From: Marinobacterium profundum
GTDB taxonomy: Bacteria; Pseudomonadota; Gammaproteobacteria; Pseudomonadales; Balneatricaceae
Assembly: GCF_001528745.1 (NCBI RefSeq)
Contig: NZ_BCNS01000111.1
Span: 1 to 57,466, forward strand
DNA length: 57,466 nt
Reading direction: 5' to 3'
A model generated the notes under the pieces. The model was not told where the DNA came from. It did not search any database and was given only the letters and a program-made list of their open reading frames with translations. Position 1 is the stretch's first letter. Each line of letters opens with the position of its first letter. Positions 1 through 8,416 of the stretch are shown here, one piece after another. Made by a program: the position numbers and the translations under genes.

Positions 1-85
1 GGTTCTATTTAACGCAAAACAGCACGAAAAATAGCCAAACTCAGGTGGCTCGCAGTAGGTTGAGTATTGTCGAACAGCCTCCTAG
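1..85 (+). repeat. MITE-like element, right-hand part, cut by window start
   Basis: These 85 bases match positions 164-248 with only five differences by eye, so they are the right half of a second copy of the same element. The copy ends in the terminal repeat at 70-85 (one mismatch to the 16-bp consensus). Its last four bases, CTAG at 82-85, are shared with the left end of the next copy. The left half of this copy lies outside the window. Confidence 0.8.
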
Positions 86-248
86 GAGGCTGTCCGAGAA
101 TGCTGGCCGTAGCGAGAGCCGACTGATTTGAGCGGTTTTTTGCGGTGTTTTAAGGCGAATAGTGGTTCTATTTAACGCAAAACGGCACAAAAAACAGCCA
201 AATTCAGGTGGCTCGCAGTAGGTTGAGTATTGTCGGACAGCCTCCTAG
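82..248 (+). mobile_element. Complete MITE-like element with 16-bp terminal inverted repeats
   Basis: The 167-bp unit begins with ctaggaggctgtccga (82-97) and ends with its exact reverse complement (233-248). If the outer CTAG is a 4-bp target duplication, the element proper is 86-244 (159 bp) with 12-bp perfect inverted ends that extend imperfectly to 18 bp. No open reading frame of note lies inside, so it would depend on a transposase elsewhere. CTAG here, and TTAA at the degenerate copy near 840, both fit the YTAR target described for part of the IS5 family. The family assignment is inference. Confidence 0.75.
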
Positions 249-777
249 AGCACTTTCATCTTACATCGACCCATATCCGGCCACCTCGAAGTAAGGCAGC
301 ACTCAAAGCAACCTCGATCGACAGATAAGTGTTTCGTTGACGTGGTCTAATTCCAGACTTGGGGATCCCACCGATATGGCAGAGCGGCTCCCATCCGCTT
401 CAGCAGCCGACGAGCACCGGGATTATGCTCCGATCAGACCCGAAGGGGCGAGACAGGGACTGTCGAGCCGCCGATTGAGGGCATGGATGCCCTCTTAGCG
501 GCGTCCGGGGCATGATTCTGGCGCGCAGTGCAGCCGCAGGCCGGCTGATGGGTGGCGTGCTTTCTTTGCATACTTTCTTTGCACGAGCAAAGAAAGTATG
601 TCGCCGACAGGCGAAAAACGGACATTCAACCGCCTCGAAGCGTCCGTCAGCACGCCACATGACGGTACGCCCCCGAAACAATTCACTTGGGTAAACGGTG
701 CGATTCGCTTCGCTCATCAGCACCCTGAGAGACCCTGCAAAAGCACGTGTCCCGCAACCCCATTACACCCCATGCAT
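249..777. other. Non-coding interspersed-repeat region, no credible gene
   Basis: Reading frames here overlap on both strands, none resembles a conserved protein, and none has a convincing ribosome binding site. The stretch carries two strong palindromes: gagggcat/atgccctc at 477-494 with a 2-base loop, and the 14-bp inverted repeat at 569-600. It looks like repeat-derived intergenic DNA. From memory, closely similar sequence recurs between genes of many gammaproteobacteria and gives rise to spurious ORF calls; I could not check this here. Confidence 0.5.
569..600. repeat. Perfect 14-bp inverted repeat with 4-base loop
   Basis: Arms catactttctttgc (569-582) and its reverse complement (587-600) flank the loop acga. 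It lacks a T-run on either side, so it is not an ordinary terminator. It sits in the middle of the repeat-derived intergenic stretch. Confidence 0.8.
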
Positions 778-842
778 CAGCACAAAAAACAGCCAAACTC
801 AGGTGGTTCGCAGTAACTTGAGTATTCTCGAACAGCCTCTTA
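778..842 (+). repeat. Degenerate right end of the MITE-like element
   Basis: The sequence matches the right-hand part of the 82-248 element, including the terminal repeat, with several substitutions. Where the other copies have CTAG this one has TTAA at 840-843. The TTA of that tetranucleotide is the reverse complement of the dsbD stop codon, so the element abuts the 3' end of dsbD exactly. Confidence 0.7.
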
Positions 843-2789
843 ACCCGGCACCCGGGCGACATGACGTACAAAGTCATCGGCACCCATCACGCCCACCACC
901 GTCAGCTGCGGCAGCAAGGTGCCATCGGCACCATAAAACAGCAACGCCGGCGGACCTATAACGCCATACTCCCGATTCAGCACCTTGGCCGCCTCGTCAT
1001 TAGCTGTCACATCCACCTTGATCAGCTGATAGCCGGACAACGCCTGGCGCACGCCATCGTCATTGAAGGTCACATACTCCAGCTCATAACAGGACACACA
1101 CCACTCGGCGAAGAAATCCAGCATCACCGGCTGAGCATTGCGCCGCGCCTGCTCCAGCAGGGGTTCCAGCTGCGCCATGGAGGTTACCTTTTGAAACGGC
1201 AGCGCCTGGGCAGCAACGCTCTGGCCGCCAGAGAGCCCTTGCAGCGGGTACACCAGGCTGCGACTGCCAGCAAATAGCCCCACCATCAGCGCAACACCGT
1301 ACACCAGTAACACCAGCCCGACGCCCTTCCAGAGCCGGTGCCAGCCGCCATTCACATCGGGCAGGCGATCCAGCGCATTCATGTAGACCGCCGAGACCAC
1401 GAGTACCACTGCCGTCAAGGCCATGGTCAGCTGATCGGCAATGATGCGATCCAGCATCCAGATGGCCATCAGCAGCATCAGCACACCAAAGCCCGCCTTG
1501 ACCGATGTCATCCAGGCTCCGGCTCTGGGCAGTAGTTTGCCAGCCGATGCACCCACCAGCAGCAATGGAACCCCCATGCCGAGACTGAGAAAGAAGAGCC
1601 CAAGACCACCGAGCACCGGATCACCAGTCTGGCCTATATAGATCAGGGCACCGGCCAGGGGCGCCGCCATGCAGGGACCGACAATCAGTGCCGACAGCAA
1701 ACCCATAAGCGCAACACCGCGCAGGCTGCCGGGTTTGCCACGGTTGCTCGCCCGGGTCAGTCGACTCTGCCAGCTCGCCGGCAGCTGCAGCTCGTAAAAA
1801 CCAAACATCGACAACGCCAGCAGCACAAAGATGCCGGCAAAGATGGCTACGATCCAGGGGTTCTGGAAGCCCGCCTGAATATTGGCGCCAAACAGACCCG
1901 CCAGCACCCCCGCCAGAGTATAGGTGGCGGCAACCGCCAATACATACACCAGCGACAGACTGAAGGCCCGCCCCGTGGTCATGCGCGTACCATGGCCGGC
2001 AATGATGCTGGAAATAATGGGAATCATCGGAAAGACGCAGGGCGTGAATGCCAGCGCCAGGCCCGCCAGAAAGAAGGCCCCCAGGGTAACTGTAAGACTG
2101 GCGTTTCTAAGCAGATCGGCAAAACGGTCCTGCTCGCTGACGGGTCCTGCCAGCACGGCCGTGCTTGTGAGACTGCTTGTGACAGCGCTCGCTGCGTAAC
2201 TCGTTGTCGCGGGGGCTGCAACTGCACTGCCTGCAGGGGCCAGAGGCTCGGCCACTTTAGCTAGATCGACTTTGGTATTGGCGCTGCCATCAGCATCAGC
2301 CGCGGCCAGTACGGCGATAGCCGCCACCTCTATATCCTGGGTCACAGGCGGGTAACAGATGCCACCTTCCCAGCAGCCCTGGTAGGTCACGGCCAGGGTA
2401 TCATCGGTGGTCGCTCCTGTCAGGCTTGCCAGCTGCAAATCGACTTCGGCGAACTCATGGTAGACCCACACCTTGCCAAACAGCGGGTCGTCTTTCTCCA
2501 GTGCCGGTGCATTAACGCGCCGCACCACCTCGGAGCGCTGCGTGGTGCTACTGAACTCCATGCGATCGCGGTACAGATAGTAATCCGGCGCTATGGTCCA
2601 GAGCAGCTTGACGCGGCCATCTTCCAGGGGCTCAACGTCCAGCCTGAAGGCTTCGTCAACCTGCAGGGGGCCATCAGCCGCAGCAAAGGGATTTTTGTCA
2701 AACAAACCTGCCTGTGCCACAAACGCAAGCGGCAACAGCAGCATGAACCCAAGACAGCGACGTACTAATACAGAGAAATAACAGTGCAC
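840..2789 (-). CDS. dsbD: Thiol:disulfide interchange protein DsbD
   Basis: Inner-membrane protein that passes electrons from cytoplasmic thioredoxin to periplasmic DsbC, DsbG and cytochrome-maturation partners. All three modules are visible. A signal peptide is followed by an N-terminal periplasmic domain with paired cysteines near residues 139 and 145 (CWEGGIC). A multi-span core follows, with cysteines near 251 (FTPCVFP) and 373 (VGPCMA). The C-terminal thioredoxin domain carries CVSC near 564-567. The total of about 650 residues is in line with the family. The frame stays open to 2837. I prefer the GTG at 2789 because it gives a normal signal peptide (two arginines, then a leucine-rich core ending AQA); ATG at 2744 is the alternative. 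A degenerate MITE end begins at its stop codon. Confidence 0.93.
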   Translation of the reverse strand: MHCYFSVLVRRCLGFMLLLPLAFVAQAGLFDKNPFAAADGPLQVDEAFRLDVEPLEDGRVKLLWTIAPDYYLYRDRMEFSSTTQRSEVVRRVNAPALEKDDPLFGKVWVYHEFAEVDLQLASLTGATTDDTLAVTYQGCWEGGICYPPVTQDIEVAAIAVLAAADADGSANTKVDLAKVAEPLAPAGSAVAAPATTSYAASAVTSSLTSTAVLAGPVSEQDRFADLLRNASLTVTLGAFFLAGLALAFTPCVFPMIPIISSIIAGHGTRMTTGRAFSLSLVYVLAVAATYTLAGVLAGLFGANIQAGFQNPWIVAIFAGIFVLLALSMFGFYELQLPASWQSRLTRASNRGKPGSLRGVALMGLLSALIVGPCMAAPLAGALIYIGQTGDPVLGGLGLFFLSLGMGVPLLLVGASAGKLLPRAGAWMTSVKAGFGVLMLLMAIWMLDRIIADQLTMALTAVVLVVSAVYMNALDRLPDVNGGWHRLWKGVGLVLLVYGVALMVGLFAGSRSLVYPLQGLSGGQSVAAQALPFQKVTSMAQLEPLLEQARRNAQPVMLDFFAEWCVSCYELEYVTFNDDGVRQALSGYQLIKVDVTANDEAAKVLNREYGVIGPPALLFYGADGTLLPQLTVVGVMGADDFVRHVARVPG

Positions 2790-3001
2790 AGGATTCCAGT
2801 TTCCACAGATTGATCGAAATGGCAGCCAATAGACCACACAGGCGCCTATGAGTTCGCTATCAATAGCTTAGCTGTAGGCACAATTGTACCACCAGCCCGG
2901 AACATGGGGCTGCTTGGGCTTATAACCGCCTGATTAATGTGTTAAAAAGATTCGCTAAGAAGTAATAAAGAAGCAGCACAGCACTGCTGCAGGGAAAGGG
3001 C

Positions 3002-4069
3002 ATGACTGATATCCGCGTAGAAGACCTGAATATTGACTCCCAATCAGTACTCATCACACCCGATGCACTGAAACAGAAACTGCCGATCAGCGATGCTGCG
3101 GCCGAAACCGTGATGGAAGGCCGCAAGGTTATCCGTGACATTCTCGACAAAAAGGACCACCGCCTCTTTGTCGTCATAGGCCCTTGCTCCATCCACGATC
3201 CGGTCGCGGCCATCGAGTATGGCAAGCGTCTCAAGGCCCTGGCCGAGCAGGTCAAAGACAGCCTCTATCTGGTTATGCGCGTCTATTTTGAAAAGCCCCG
3301 CACCACCGTGGGCTGGAAAGGTCTGATCAACGACCCGCACATGGATGACTCCTTCGACATCGAGGAAGGCCTGCACATTGCGCGCAAACTGCTGCTGGAT
3401 CTGTCGGAAATGGGCCTGCCACTGGCCACCGAAGCACTGGATCCGATTTCGCCGCAGTACATGCAGGATCTGATTTCCTGGTCCGCCATAGGCGCCCGTA
3501 CCACCGAATCCCAGACACACCGCGAAATGTCTTCGGGTCTCTCCTGTGCTGTTGGCTTCAAGAACGGCACCGACGGTGGTCTGGCCGTGGCGATCAACGC
3601 CCTGCAGTCCGTCAGTCACCCGCACAATTTCCTCGGCATAAGCCCGGGCGGGGAAGTCTCCATTATTCGCACCAAGGGCAACCAGTACGGTCATGTGGTG
3701 CTGCGCGGCGGCAGCGGCAAACCGAACTATGACTCGGTCAACGTAACACTGTGCGAACAGGCACTGGAAAAGAACAAACTGGCGCGCAACATCATGGTCG
3801 ACTGCAGCCACGCCAACTCCAACAAGGATCCGGCCCTGCAACCCCTGGTAGCTGAGAACGTCGCCAATCAGATTCAGGAGGGCAACAAGTCCCTTATCGG
3901 CCTGATGATCGAATCGAACCTTGGCTGGGGCAGCCAGTCCATTCCGGCGGATCTGAGCGAACTCAAATACGGCGTATCCGTAACCGATGCCTGCATCGAC
4001 TGGGACACCACCGAGAAGAGCCTGCTGAAAATCCACGCCCAGCTCAAGGATGTCCTGCCCAACCGCTGA
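3002..4069 (+). CDS. aroF: 3-deoxy-7-phosphoheptulonate (DAHP) synthase, class I
   Basis: First step of aromatic amino acid synthesis: phosphoenolpyruvate plus erythrose-4-phosphate gives DAHP, in the cytoplasm. The 355-residue protein has the class I signatures GPCSIHDP, KPRTTVGWKG, SAIGARTTESQ and GFKNGTDG across the whole barrel. The middle and C-terminal sequence (EALDPISPQY, MVDCSHANSNKD) is closer to the tyrosine-sensitive AroF type than to AroG; which amino acid inhibits it is inference. A strong purine-rich ribosome binding site (agggaaaggg) sits directly before the ATG. It is divergent from dsbD, with about 210 bp between the two starts, and is followed by a hairpin at 4105-4128. Confidence 0.95.
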   Translation: MTDIRVEDLNIDSQSVLITPDALKQKLPISDAAAETVMEGRKVIRDILDKKDHRLFVVIGPCSIHDPVAAIEYGKRLKALAEQVKDSLYLVMRVYFEKPRTTVGWKGLINDPHMDDSFDIEEGLHIARKLLLDLSEMGLPLATEALDPISPQYMQDLISWSAIGARTTESQTHREMSSGLSCAVGFKNGTDGGLAVAINALQSVSHPHNFLGISPGGEVSIIRTKGNQYGHVVLRGGSGKPNYDSVNVTLCEQALEKNKLARNIMVDCSHANSNKDPALQPLVAENVANQIQEGNKSLIGLMIESNLGWGSQSIPADLSELKYGVSVTDACIDWDTTEKSLLKIHAQLKDVLPNR

Positions 4070-4104
4070 TACAACCATTAGAGACAGCCTTGAAGCACCA
4101 GCTC

Positions 4105-4128
4105 TGGCCCGAAACGTCTTTCGGGCCA
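4105..4128 (+). terminator. Hairpin downstream of the DAHP synthase gene
   Basis: Perfect 10-bp arms tggcccgaaa and tttcgggcca enclose a 4-base loop 36 bases after the stop codon. The expected T-run is missing (only mixed pyrimidines follow), so it is a weak terminator or an mRNA-stabilising stem. Confidence 0.5.
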
Positions 4129-4456
4129 GTCGCCTTCCCTGCAATCCCCAACCCCACAGTCAACACGATCTTCCACTCCTTTATACCCTGCCTGCTACCT
4201 ATGAAAACCCACAGCAATGGCATCGCCACATCGCTTACCAGACAGTGCCTGATGCAACAACGCACTCGGAATTGAGCAAGGGTATTTTGTACCGATGTTA
4301 AGACGCTACACAGACAAAGCCTGCGATACTTTTGGGAATGCTTTTGAGAGTAAGGTACAGGGGTGAAATAGAAGGCGGAAGCAGAGAAGCGTCAATTGGC
4401 TTGGGAAGCCTGCCCAGCCTGCAGAAAGCAGGCCAGACAACAACAGATGGCAGCTC
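4129..4456. other. Intergenic stretch without recognisable gene
   Basis: No frame here shows conserved protein sequence. A short hairpin (gcctgc/gcaggc at 4417-4433, loop agaaa) lies 24 bases beyond the stop of the small minus-strand gene at 4457. It has no T-run, so it is at best a weak terminator for that gene. Confidence 0.4.
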
Positions 4457-4615
4457 TTATCGAGTCTGAGCGTTGCCAGTCATGGCCGCAGCCTCATCAC
4501 GGGCGATGTTCTTGCGCAGGAAATTGATACCTACAACAACAAAAGCCACGCAGCCTGCAATGATCAGAACGCTAGGAGCGAAGGAAACCAGGCTGTATTT
4601 GTCGATCAGAGTCAT
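4457..4615 (-). CDS. Small single-span membrane protein, 52 residues
   Basis: ATG at 4615 opens a 52-codon frame ending in TAA, preceded by gagg nine bases upstream. The peptide has a short N-terminal segment (MTLIDKYSLV), one hydrophobic helix from about residue 10 to 33 (core VLIIAGCVAFVVVG), then a basic and polar tail (FLRKNIARDEA). The positive residues after the helix suggest a cytoplasmic C-terminus. I do not recognise a family. Its clean start, binding site and topology argue for a real small protein. It lies head-to-tail behind the dehydrogenase gene that ends... rather, on the same strand downstream of the dehydrogenase gene at 4705-5571, with an 89-bp gap, so it could be cotranscribed or have its own promoter. 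Confidence 0.6.
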   Translation of the reverse strand: MTLIDKYSLVSFAPSVLIIAGCVAFVVVGINFLRKNIARDEAAAMTGNAQTR

Positions 4616-4704
4616 GGAGCCAATCCTCATTTAGTGTGTTTTTTGTACAAATCTGGCTGCGGATTATAAGGAAAGCACCGCATAAGTCCAGTGCCAACGG
4701 CGCC

Positions 4705-5571
4705 TTAATCCTGCTCCAGCCGCTTCACCAGGCTGCAGGTATCCCAACGCCCGCCCCCCATCGCCTGAACATCACCGTAAAACTGATCCAGCAAGGCGGT
4801 TAACGGCAAGCGAGCACCGTTGTTGCGCGCCTCATCGAGGGTAATACCCAGATCCTTGCGCATCCAGTCGACCGCAAAGCCAAAGTCGAACTCACCATCG
4901 AGCATGGCCTCATGGCGGTTATCCATCTGCCAGGATCCCGCCGCGCCGTGACGAATAACGTCAAATACCGCACGGCCATCGAGCCCCGAGCGCTTGGCAA
5001 AGTGCACCGCTTCCGCCAGCCCCTGCACCGCGCCTGCGACGCAGATCTGGTTAACCATCTTCGCCAGCTGGCCACTACCGGCAACGCCGAGCAGTCGAAT
5101 CGATTTGCCATAGGCCGCCAGCACCGGTTCAGCCTCTGCGAACGCATCCGCCGCCCCACCGCACATAATGCTGAGCTGGCCATTCTGCGCGCCAGCCTGC
5201 CCTCCCGACACGGGCGCATCAACAAAGCGCAAACCCTGCGTCTGGGCCGCCAGATCAAGCTCACGGGCAACGTCCGCCGATGCCGTGGTGTGATCCACCA
5301 GCAGCGTACCGGCTTTCATACCGGCAAAAGCGCCCTGCTCACCTGTAACTACCTGACGCAGATCTGCATCATTGCCCACACAGGAGAAAACGATGTCGGC
5401 ACCGGCTGCAGCCTGGGCCGGGGTATCAGCCAGGGTGCCACCGTACTGCTCGACCCATTGCTGCGCCTTGGCCCCTGTACGGTTATAAACGCAAACGTCG
5501 TGACCCGCTTTTTGCAGATGGCCCGCCATGGGATACCCCATGGTGCCCAATCCCAGAAATGCCAGCTTCAT
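4705..5571 (-). CDS. NAD(P)-dependent beta-hydroxyacid dehydrogenase (3-hydroxyisobutyrate / tartronate semialdehyde type)
   Basis: A cytoplasmic oxidoreductase of the 3-hydroxyisobutyrate dehydrogenase superfamily, which includes GarR/GlxR. The Rossmann nucleotide site is at the very start (FLGLGTMGYPMAG). The substrate signature DAPVSGGQAGAQNG and the catalytic lysine motif GSGQLAKMVNQ follow in the usual order over 288 residues. The frame is open far upstream, but ATG at 5571 begins right at the nucleotide-binding strand and has aggat at a suitable distance, so I chose it. The exact substrate cannot be read from sequence. It is divergent from the thioredoxin-like gene at 5703. A second member of the family is at 17005. 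Confidence 0.88.
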   Translation of the reverse strand: MKLAFLGLGTMGYPMAGHLQKAGHDVCVYNRTGAKAQQWVEQYGGTLADTPAQAAAGADIVFSCVGNDADLRQVVTGEQGAFAGMKAGTLLVDHTTASADVARELDLAAQTQGLRFVDAPVSGGQAGAQNGQLSIMCGGAADAFAEAEPVLAAYGKSIRLLGVAGSGQLAKMVNQICVAGAVQGLAEAVHFAKRSGLDGRAVFDVIRHGAAGSWQMDNRHEAMLDGEFDFGFAVDWMRKDLGITLDEARNNGARLPLTALLDQFYGDVQAMGGGRWDTCSLVKRLEQD

Positions 5572-5702
5572 GTCATATCCTATGCACTGTTTGTGGGCCC
5601 CTGTTATGCCATATTTAGACCCCGCCTGACCAGCAAGGTAACGGCGGTGACGCCACAGGACAGGCCTGTTAAGCTGGGCCACCGGACACAGAGGATGTTG
5701 CC

Positions 5703-6200
5703 ATGAAGTCGATCCTGCTGGGCCTCGCCCTTGCCACTGAAATCGCCATAACCAGCCTGACACCCGCAAACGCTGCGGAATCGGTCTATGAATTGAGTTT
5801 TGCCGACCTGCAGCGCAATCCTGCACCATTGGAGCAGTACCGCGGCAAGCTGCTGCTGCTAAATTTCTGGGCCACCTGGTGCCCACCCTGCATCCGCGAA
5901 ATGCCCTCCATGACACGACTGCAACAGCACTTCGACAGTACTGATCTGGCGGTCGTGGCGGTGAACGTCGGCGAAAGCCCCGAGGCGATAGCCAGCTTCA
6001 GACAAAAGCTGGATACGCCGCTGGCCTTTGAGATACTGCTGGATGAGTCGGGCAGCGCTTTTCAGGAACTGGGCATTCCCGGACTGCCGATGAGCTACCT
6101 GTATGATCGAGAAGGCGCGCTGCTGGAAACCGTAACCGGCGGCCACGAATGGGACTCGCCGGAGCGCATAGCGCAGATCAAGGCCTGGCTGCAGCCCTGA
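5703..6200 (+). CDS. Periplasmic thioredoxin-like protein, TlpA/ResA type
   Basis: A 165-residue protein with an N-terminal signal peptide (hydrophobic stretch ending near ANA at about residue 23). A thioredoxin fold follows with the active-site motif FWATWCPPC near residue 60 and the cis-proline region GIPGLPMSY. WCPPC is typical of reducing periplasmic thioredoxins of the TlpA/ResA/CcmG group, which deliver electrons to apocytochromes or metal-site assembly. The precise partner is unknown. It starts 132 bp from the divergent dehydrogenase gene and is convergent with the ABC operon that ends at 6243. Confidence 0.85.
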   Translation: MKSILLGLALATEIAITSLTPANAAESVYELSFADLQRNPAPLEQYRGKLLLLNFWATWCPPCIREMPSMTRLQQHFDSTDLAVVAVNVGESPEAIASFRQKLDTPLAFEILLDESGSAFQELGIPGLPMSYLYDREGALLETVTGGHEWDSPERIAQIKAWLQP

Positions 6201-6242
6201 GCGTCCCCACTCAAAGCCTCAGTCACGCCGCTATCGTGCTAA

Positions 6243-7418
6243 TTAATGCTTGTACGGATCAGCGGCGTCCAGCAAACCATCCCCCAGGAACTGGAACGCC
6301 AGCACTACCATAATCACCGGGATAACCGGATACAGCAGCCAGGGATAGAGCACTACGTAATTGATGTTCTGGGCTTCGTTCAGCAATACACCCCAGCTCG
6401 TGACCGGCGGGCGCAAGCCCAAACCCAGAAAGCTCAGTGCGGTTTCACCCAGAATCATGGTGGGAATGGACAGCGTGGCCGAGGCGATCAGGTGACTCAG
6501 AAAACTGGGCATCAGATGCTTCATAATGACTCGCCCGGGTTTGGCCCCCATCAGCTGCGCCGCCACACAGAAGTCCTCTTCTCGCAGTGCCAGCAGCTTT
6601 GAGCGCACGGCACGGGCAAGGCCCGGCCAGTCGAGCAACGCCAGCAAGACCGTAATACCAAGGAATATAAGCGTCGGCGGCCAGGTCACAGGCAGTATCG
6701 CCGACAGCGCCATCAACAGCGGCAGCATCGGGAACGAACGTATGACCTCGATGATACGCTGGACGATATTATCCACGACCCCGCCATAGTAGCCCGCCAC
6801 ACCGCCAATGGTGATGCCAAGGAAAAAGCTGATAGAGATACCGATCAGCCCCAGGGTGAGGGAGATTCGCGCGCCATAGACAATGCGTGACAGCATGTCC
6901 CGCCCCATGCGATCGGTTCCCAGCAGGAACATGGGCGCGTCCGGTGAAGGACACACCAGATGGAAGCTACCGTCAAACAAACCCCAGAATTCGTAACCGG
7001 CGCCCGGGTAGTCATTGCCAACACAAAAAAAGCGAATCGGATTCACCTGGCTGCGGTCCTCCTGATAGACCCACTGCAGGCGCTCCATATCCAGGGTTAC
7101 GTCTATGCCGTAGACAAAGGGCCCGCGGAACTCGCCCTCATCGAAAAGGTGCACTTCCTGCGGCGGCGCGAACAGATAATCGACGTGGCGCGCCTCCAGC
7201 TGATAAGGCGCTACGGCTTCGGCAAAGATCACGATCAAGTACATCAGCGCCAGAAAGCTGCCGCTGATCACCGCCAGGCGATGGCGCTTGAGCTTCCACC
7301 AGACCAGGCGCCACTGCGACGCCATGTAGTAACGTTCCTGCTCAGGCGTCAGCTCGAGCGCCGCATAGGGATTAAATGGCGCGGGATTTACGTAGTGCTC
7401 CAACGGCTCGCGGCTCAT
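6243..7418 (-). CDS. ABC importer permease, OppC/DppC/YejE type
   Basis: Second membrane subunit of the peptide-type importer and last gene of the operon. An N-terminal cytoplasmic arm leads into one membrane helix (about residues 49-69). A long extracytoplasmic segment of about 100 residues follows, rich in aromatic residues. Then comes the permease core, starting at LLGTDRMGRDMLSR and containing the coupling-helix region GAKPGRVIMKHLMPS. At 391 residues it is longer than a typical OppC of about 300. The excess is the segment before the GTDxxGRD motif, as seen in YejE-like members. It overlaps the preceding permease gene by 4 bp, which implies translational coupling. Confidence 0.9.
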   Translation of the reverse strand: MSREPLEHYVNPAPFNPYAALELTPEQERYYMASQWRLVWWKLKRHRLAVISGSFLALMYLIVIFAEAVAPYQLEARHVDYLFAPPQEVHLFDEGEFRGPFVYGIDVTLDMERLQWVYQEDRSQVNPIRFFCVGNDYPGAGYEFWGLFDGSFHLVCPSPDAPMFLLGTDRMGRDMLSRIVYGARISLTLGLIGISISFFLGITIGGVAGYYGGVVDNIVQRIIEVIRSFPMLPLLMALSAILPVTWPPTLIFLGITVLLALLDWPGLARAVRSKLLALREEDFCVAAQLMGAKPGRVIMKHLMPSFLSHLIASATLSIPTMILGETALSFLGLGLRPPVTSWGVLLNEAQNINYVVLYPWLLYPVIPVIMVVLAFQFLGDGLLDAADPYKH

Positions 7419-8416
7419 CGATTGCGCCCCCCATCGAGCCGAATGCGCGGATCAAGTACCGCCAGCGCAAGGTCCGAAATCAGGGTGCCAAAAACCGTTA
7501 GCAACGAAATAAACATCAAAAAGCTACCCGCCAGATACATATCCTGCGACTGCAGCGCCTTGAGCAGCATGGGTCCTGTGGTTTCAAGCCCCAGCACCAC
7601 CGAGACGATAACCGCACCTGAGATCATTTCAGGCAACAGGTTACCTATATCGGCGATAAAGGGGTTCAGCGCCATGCGCAACGGATACTTGACCAGTACC
7701 TTGATCGGCCCCAGCCCCTTGGCCTTGGCGGTCACTACATATTGCTTGTGCAGCTCATCCAGCAGGTTGGCCCGCAAACGCCGAATCATCCCAGCGGTGC
7801 CCGAGGTGCCTATTACCAGCACCGGCACCCAGAGATGCGCCAGCACCGACATAACCTTGTCCGTGGTCCAGGGTTGATCAATGTACTGGGCATCCATCAA
7901 ACCGCCTATATCGGTGCCAAAGTAGGCCTTCGCCATATACATAAGCACCAGCGCGAGCAGGAAATTGGGGGTCGCAAGACCGATAAAACCGATAAACGAT
8001 AGTGTGAAATCACCAATGCTGTACTGGCGTACGGCGGAATAGACACCAATGGGGAACGACATCACATAGACGAACAGTGTCGTCACGAAGGCCACCAGCA
8101 TGGTCAGATACATGCGGTCCCCCACCACCTCATTGACCGGCTTGTCATGTTCGAAGGAATGCCCCATGTCGCCGTGCAGCATGCCCCAAACCCAGTGGAA
8201 ATATTGTTCAACACCGGAGCGATCAAGACCGTACTGCTCGCGCAGGTAGGCAACCCGTTCCTGATTGACGTTCTCGCCCTGAGCCTGCAGCTCGTTGACC
8301 ATGGTGGTCAGATAGTCGCCAGGCGGCAACTGGATGATGGTAAACACCAGCACACTGATCACGATCAGTGTCGGAATCATCATCAGCACTCGTCGAAAGA
8401 CATATCTCAGCATCAT
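7415..8416 (-). CDS. ABC importer permease, OppB/DppB type
   Basis: First membrane subunit of the importer. The 333-residue protein begins with the classic N-terminal helix (MLRYVFRRVLMMIPTLIVIS) and the periplasmic PPGDY motif. Further helices follow, then the coupling region LLDELHKQYVVTAKAKGLG that contacts the ATPase. Its ATG overlaps the stop of the binding-protein gene and its end overlaps the next permease by 4 bp, so the subunits are probably made in fixed ratio. Confidence 0.92.
   Translation of the reverse strand: MMLRYVFRRVLMMIPTLIVISVLVFTIIQLPPGDYLTTMVNELQAQGENVNQERVAYLREQYGLDRSGVEQYFHWVWGMLHGDMGHSFEHDKPVNEVVGDRMYLTMLVAFVTTLFVYVMSFPIGVYSAVRQYSIGDFTLSFIGFIGLATPNFLLALVLMYMAKAYFGTDIGGLMDAQYIDQPWTTDKVMSVLAHLWVPVLVIGTSGTAGMIRRLRANLLDELHKQYVVTAKAKGLGPIKVLVKYPLRMALNPFIADIGNLLPEMISGAVIVSVVLGLETTGPMLLKALQSQDMYLAGSFLMFISLLTVFGTLISDLALAVLDPRIRLDGGRNR

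Noticed and set aside
400-723. 107-codon minus-strand frame and overlapping plus-strand frames in the repeat block
   Set aside because: All overlap each other across palindromes, lack ribosome binding sites and look like translated repeat DNA.
3044-4144. 366-codon minus-strand frame opposite the DAHP synthase gene
   Set aside because: Entirely antisense to a well conserved gene; no recognisable domain or ribosome binding site.
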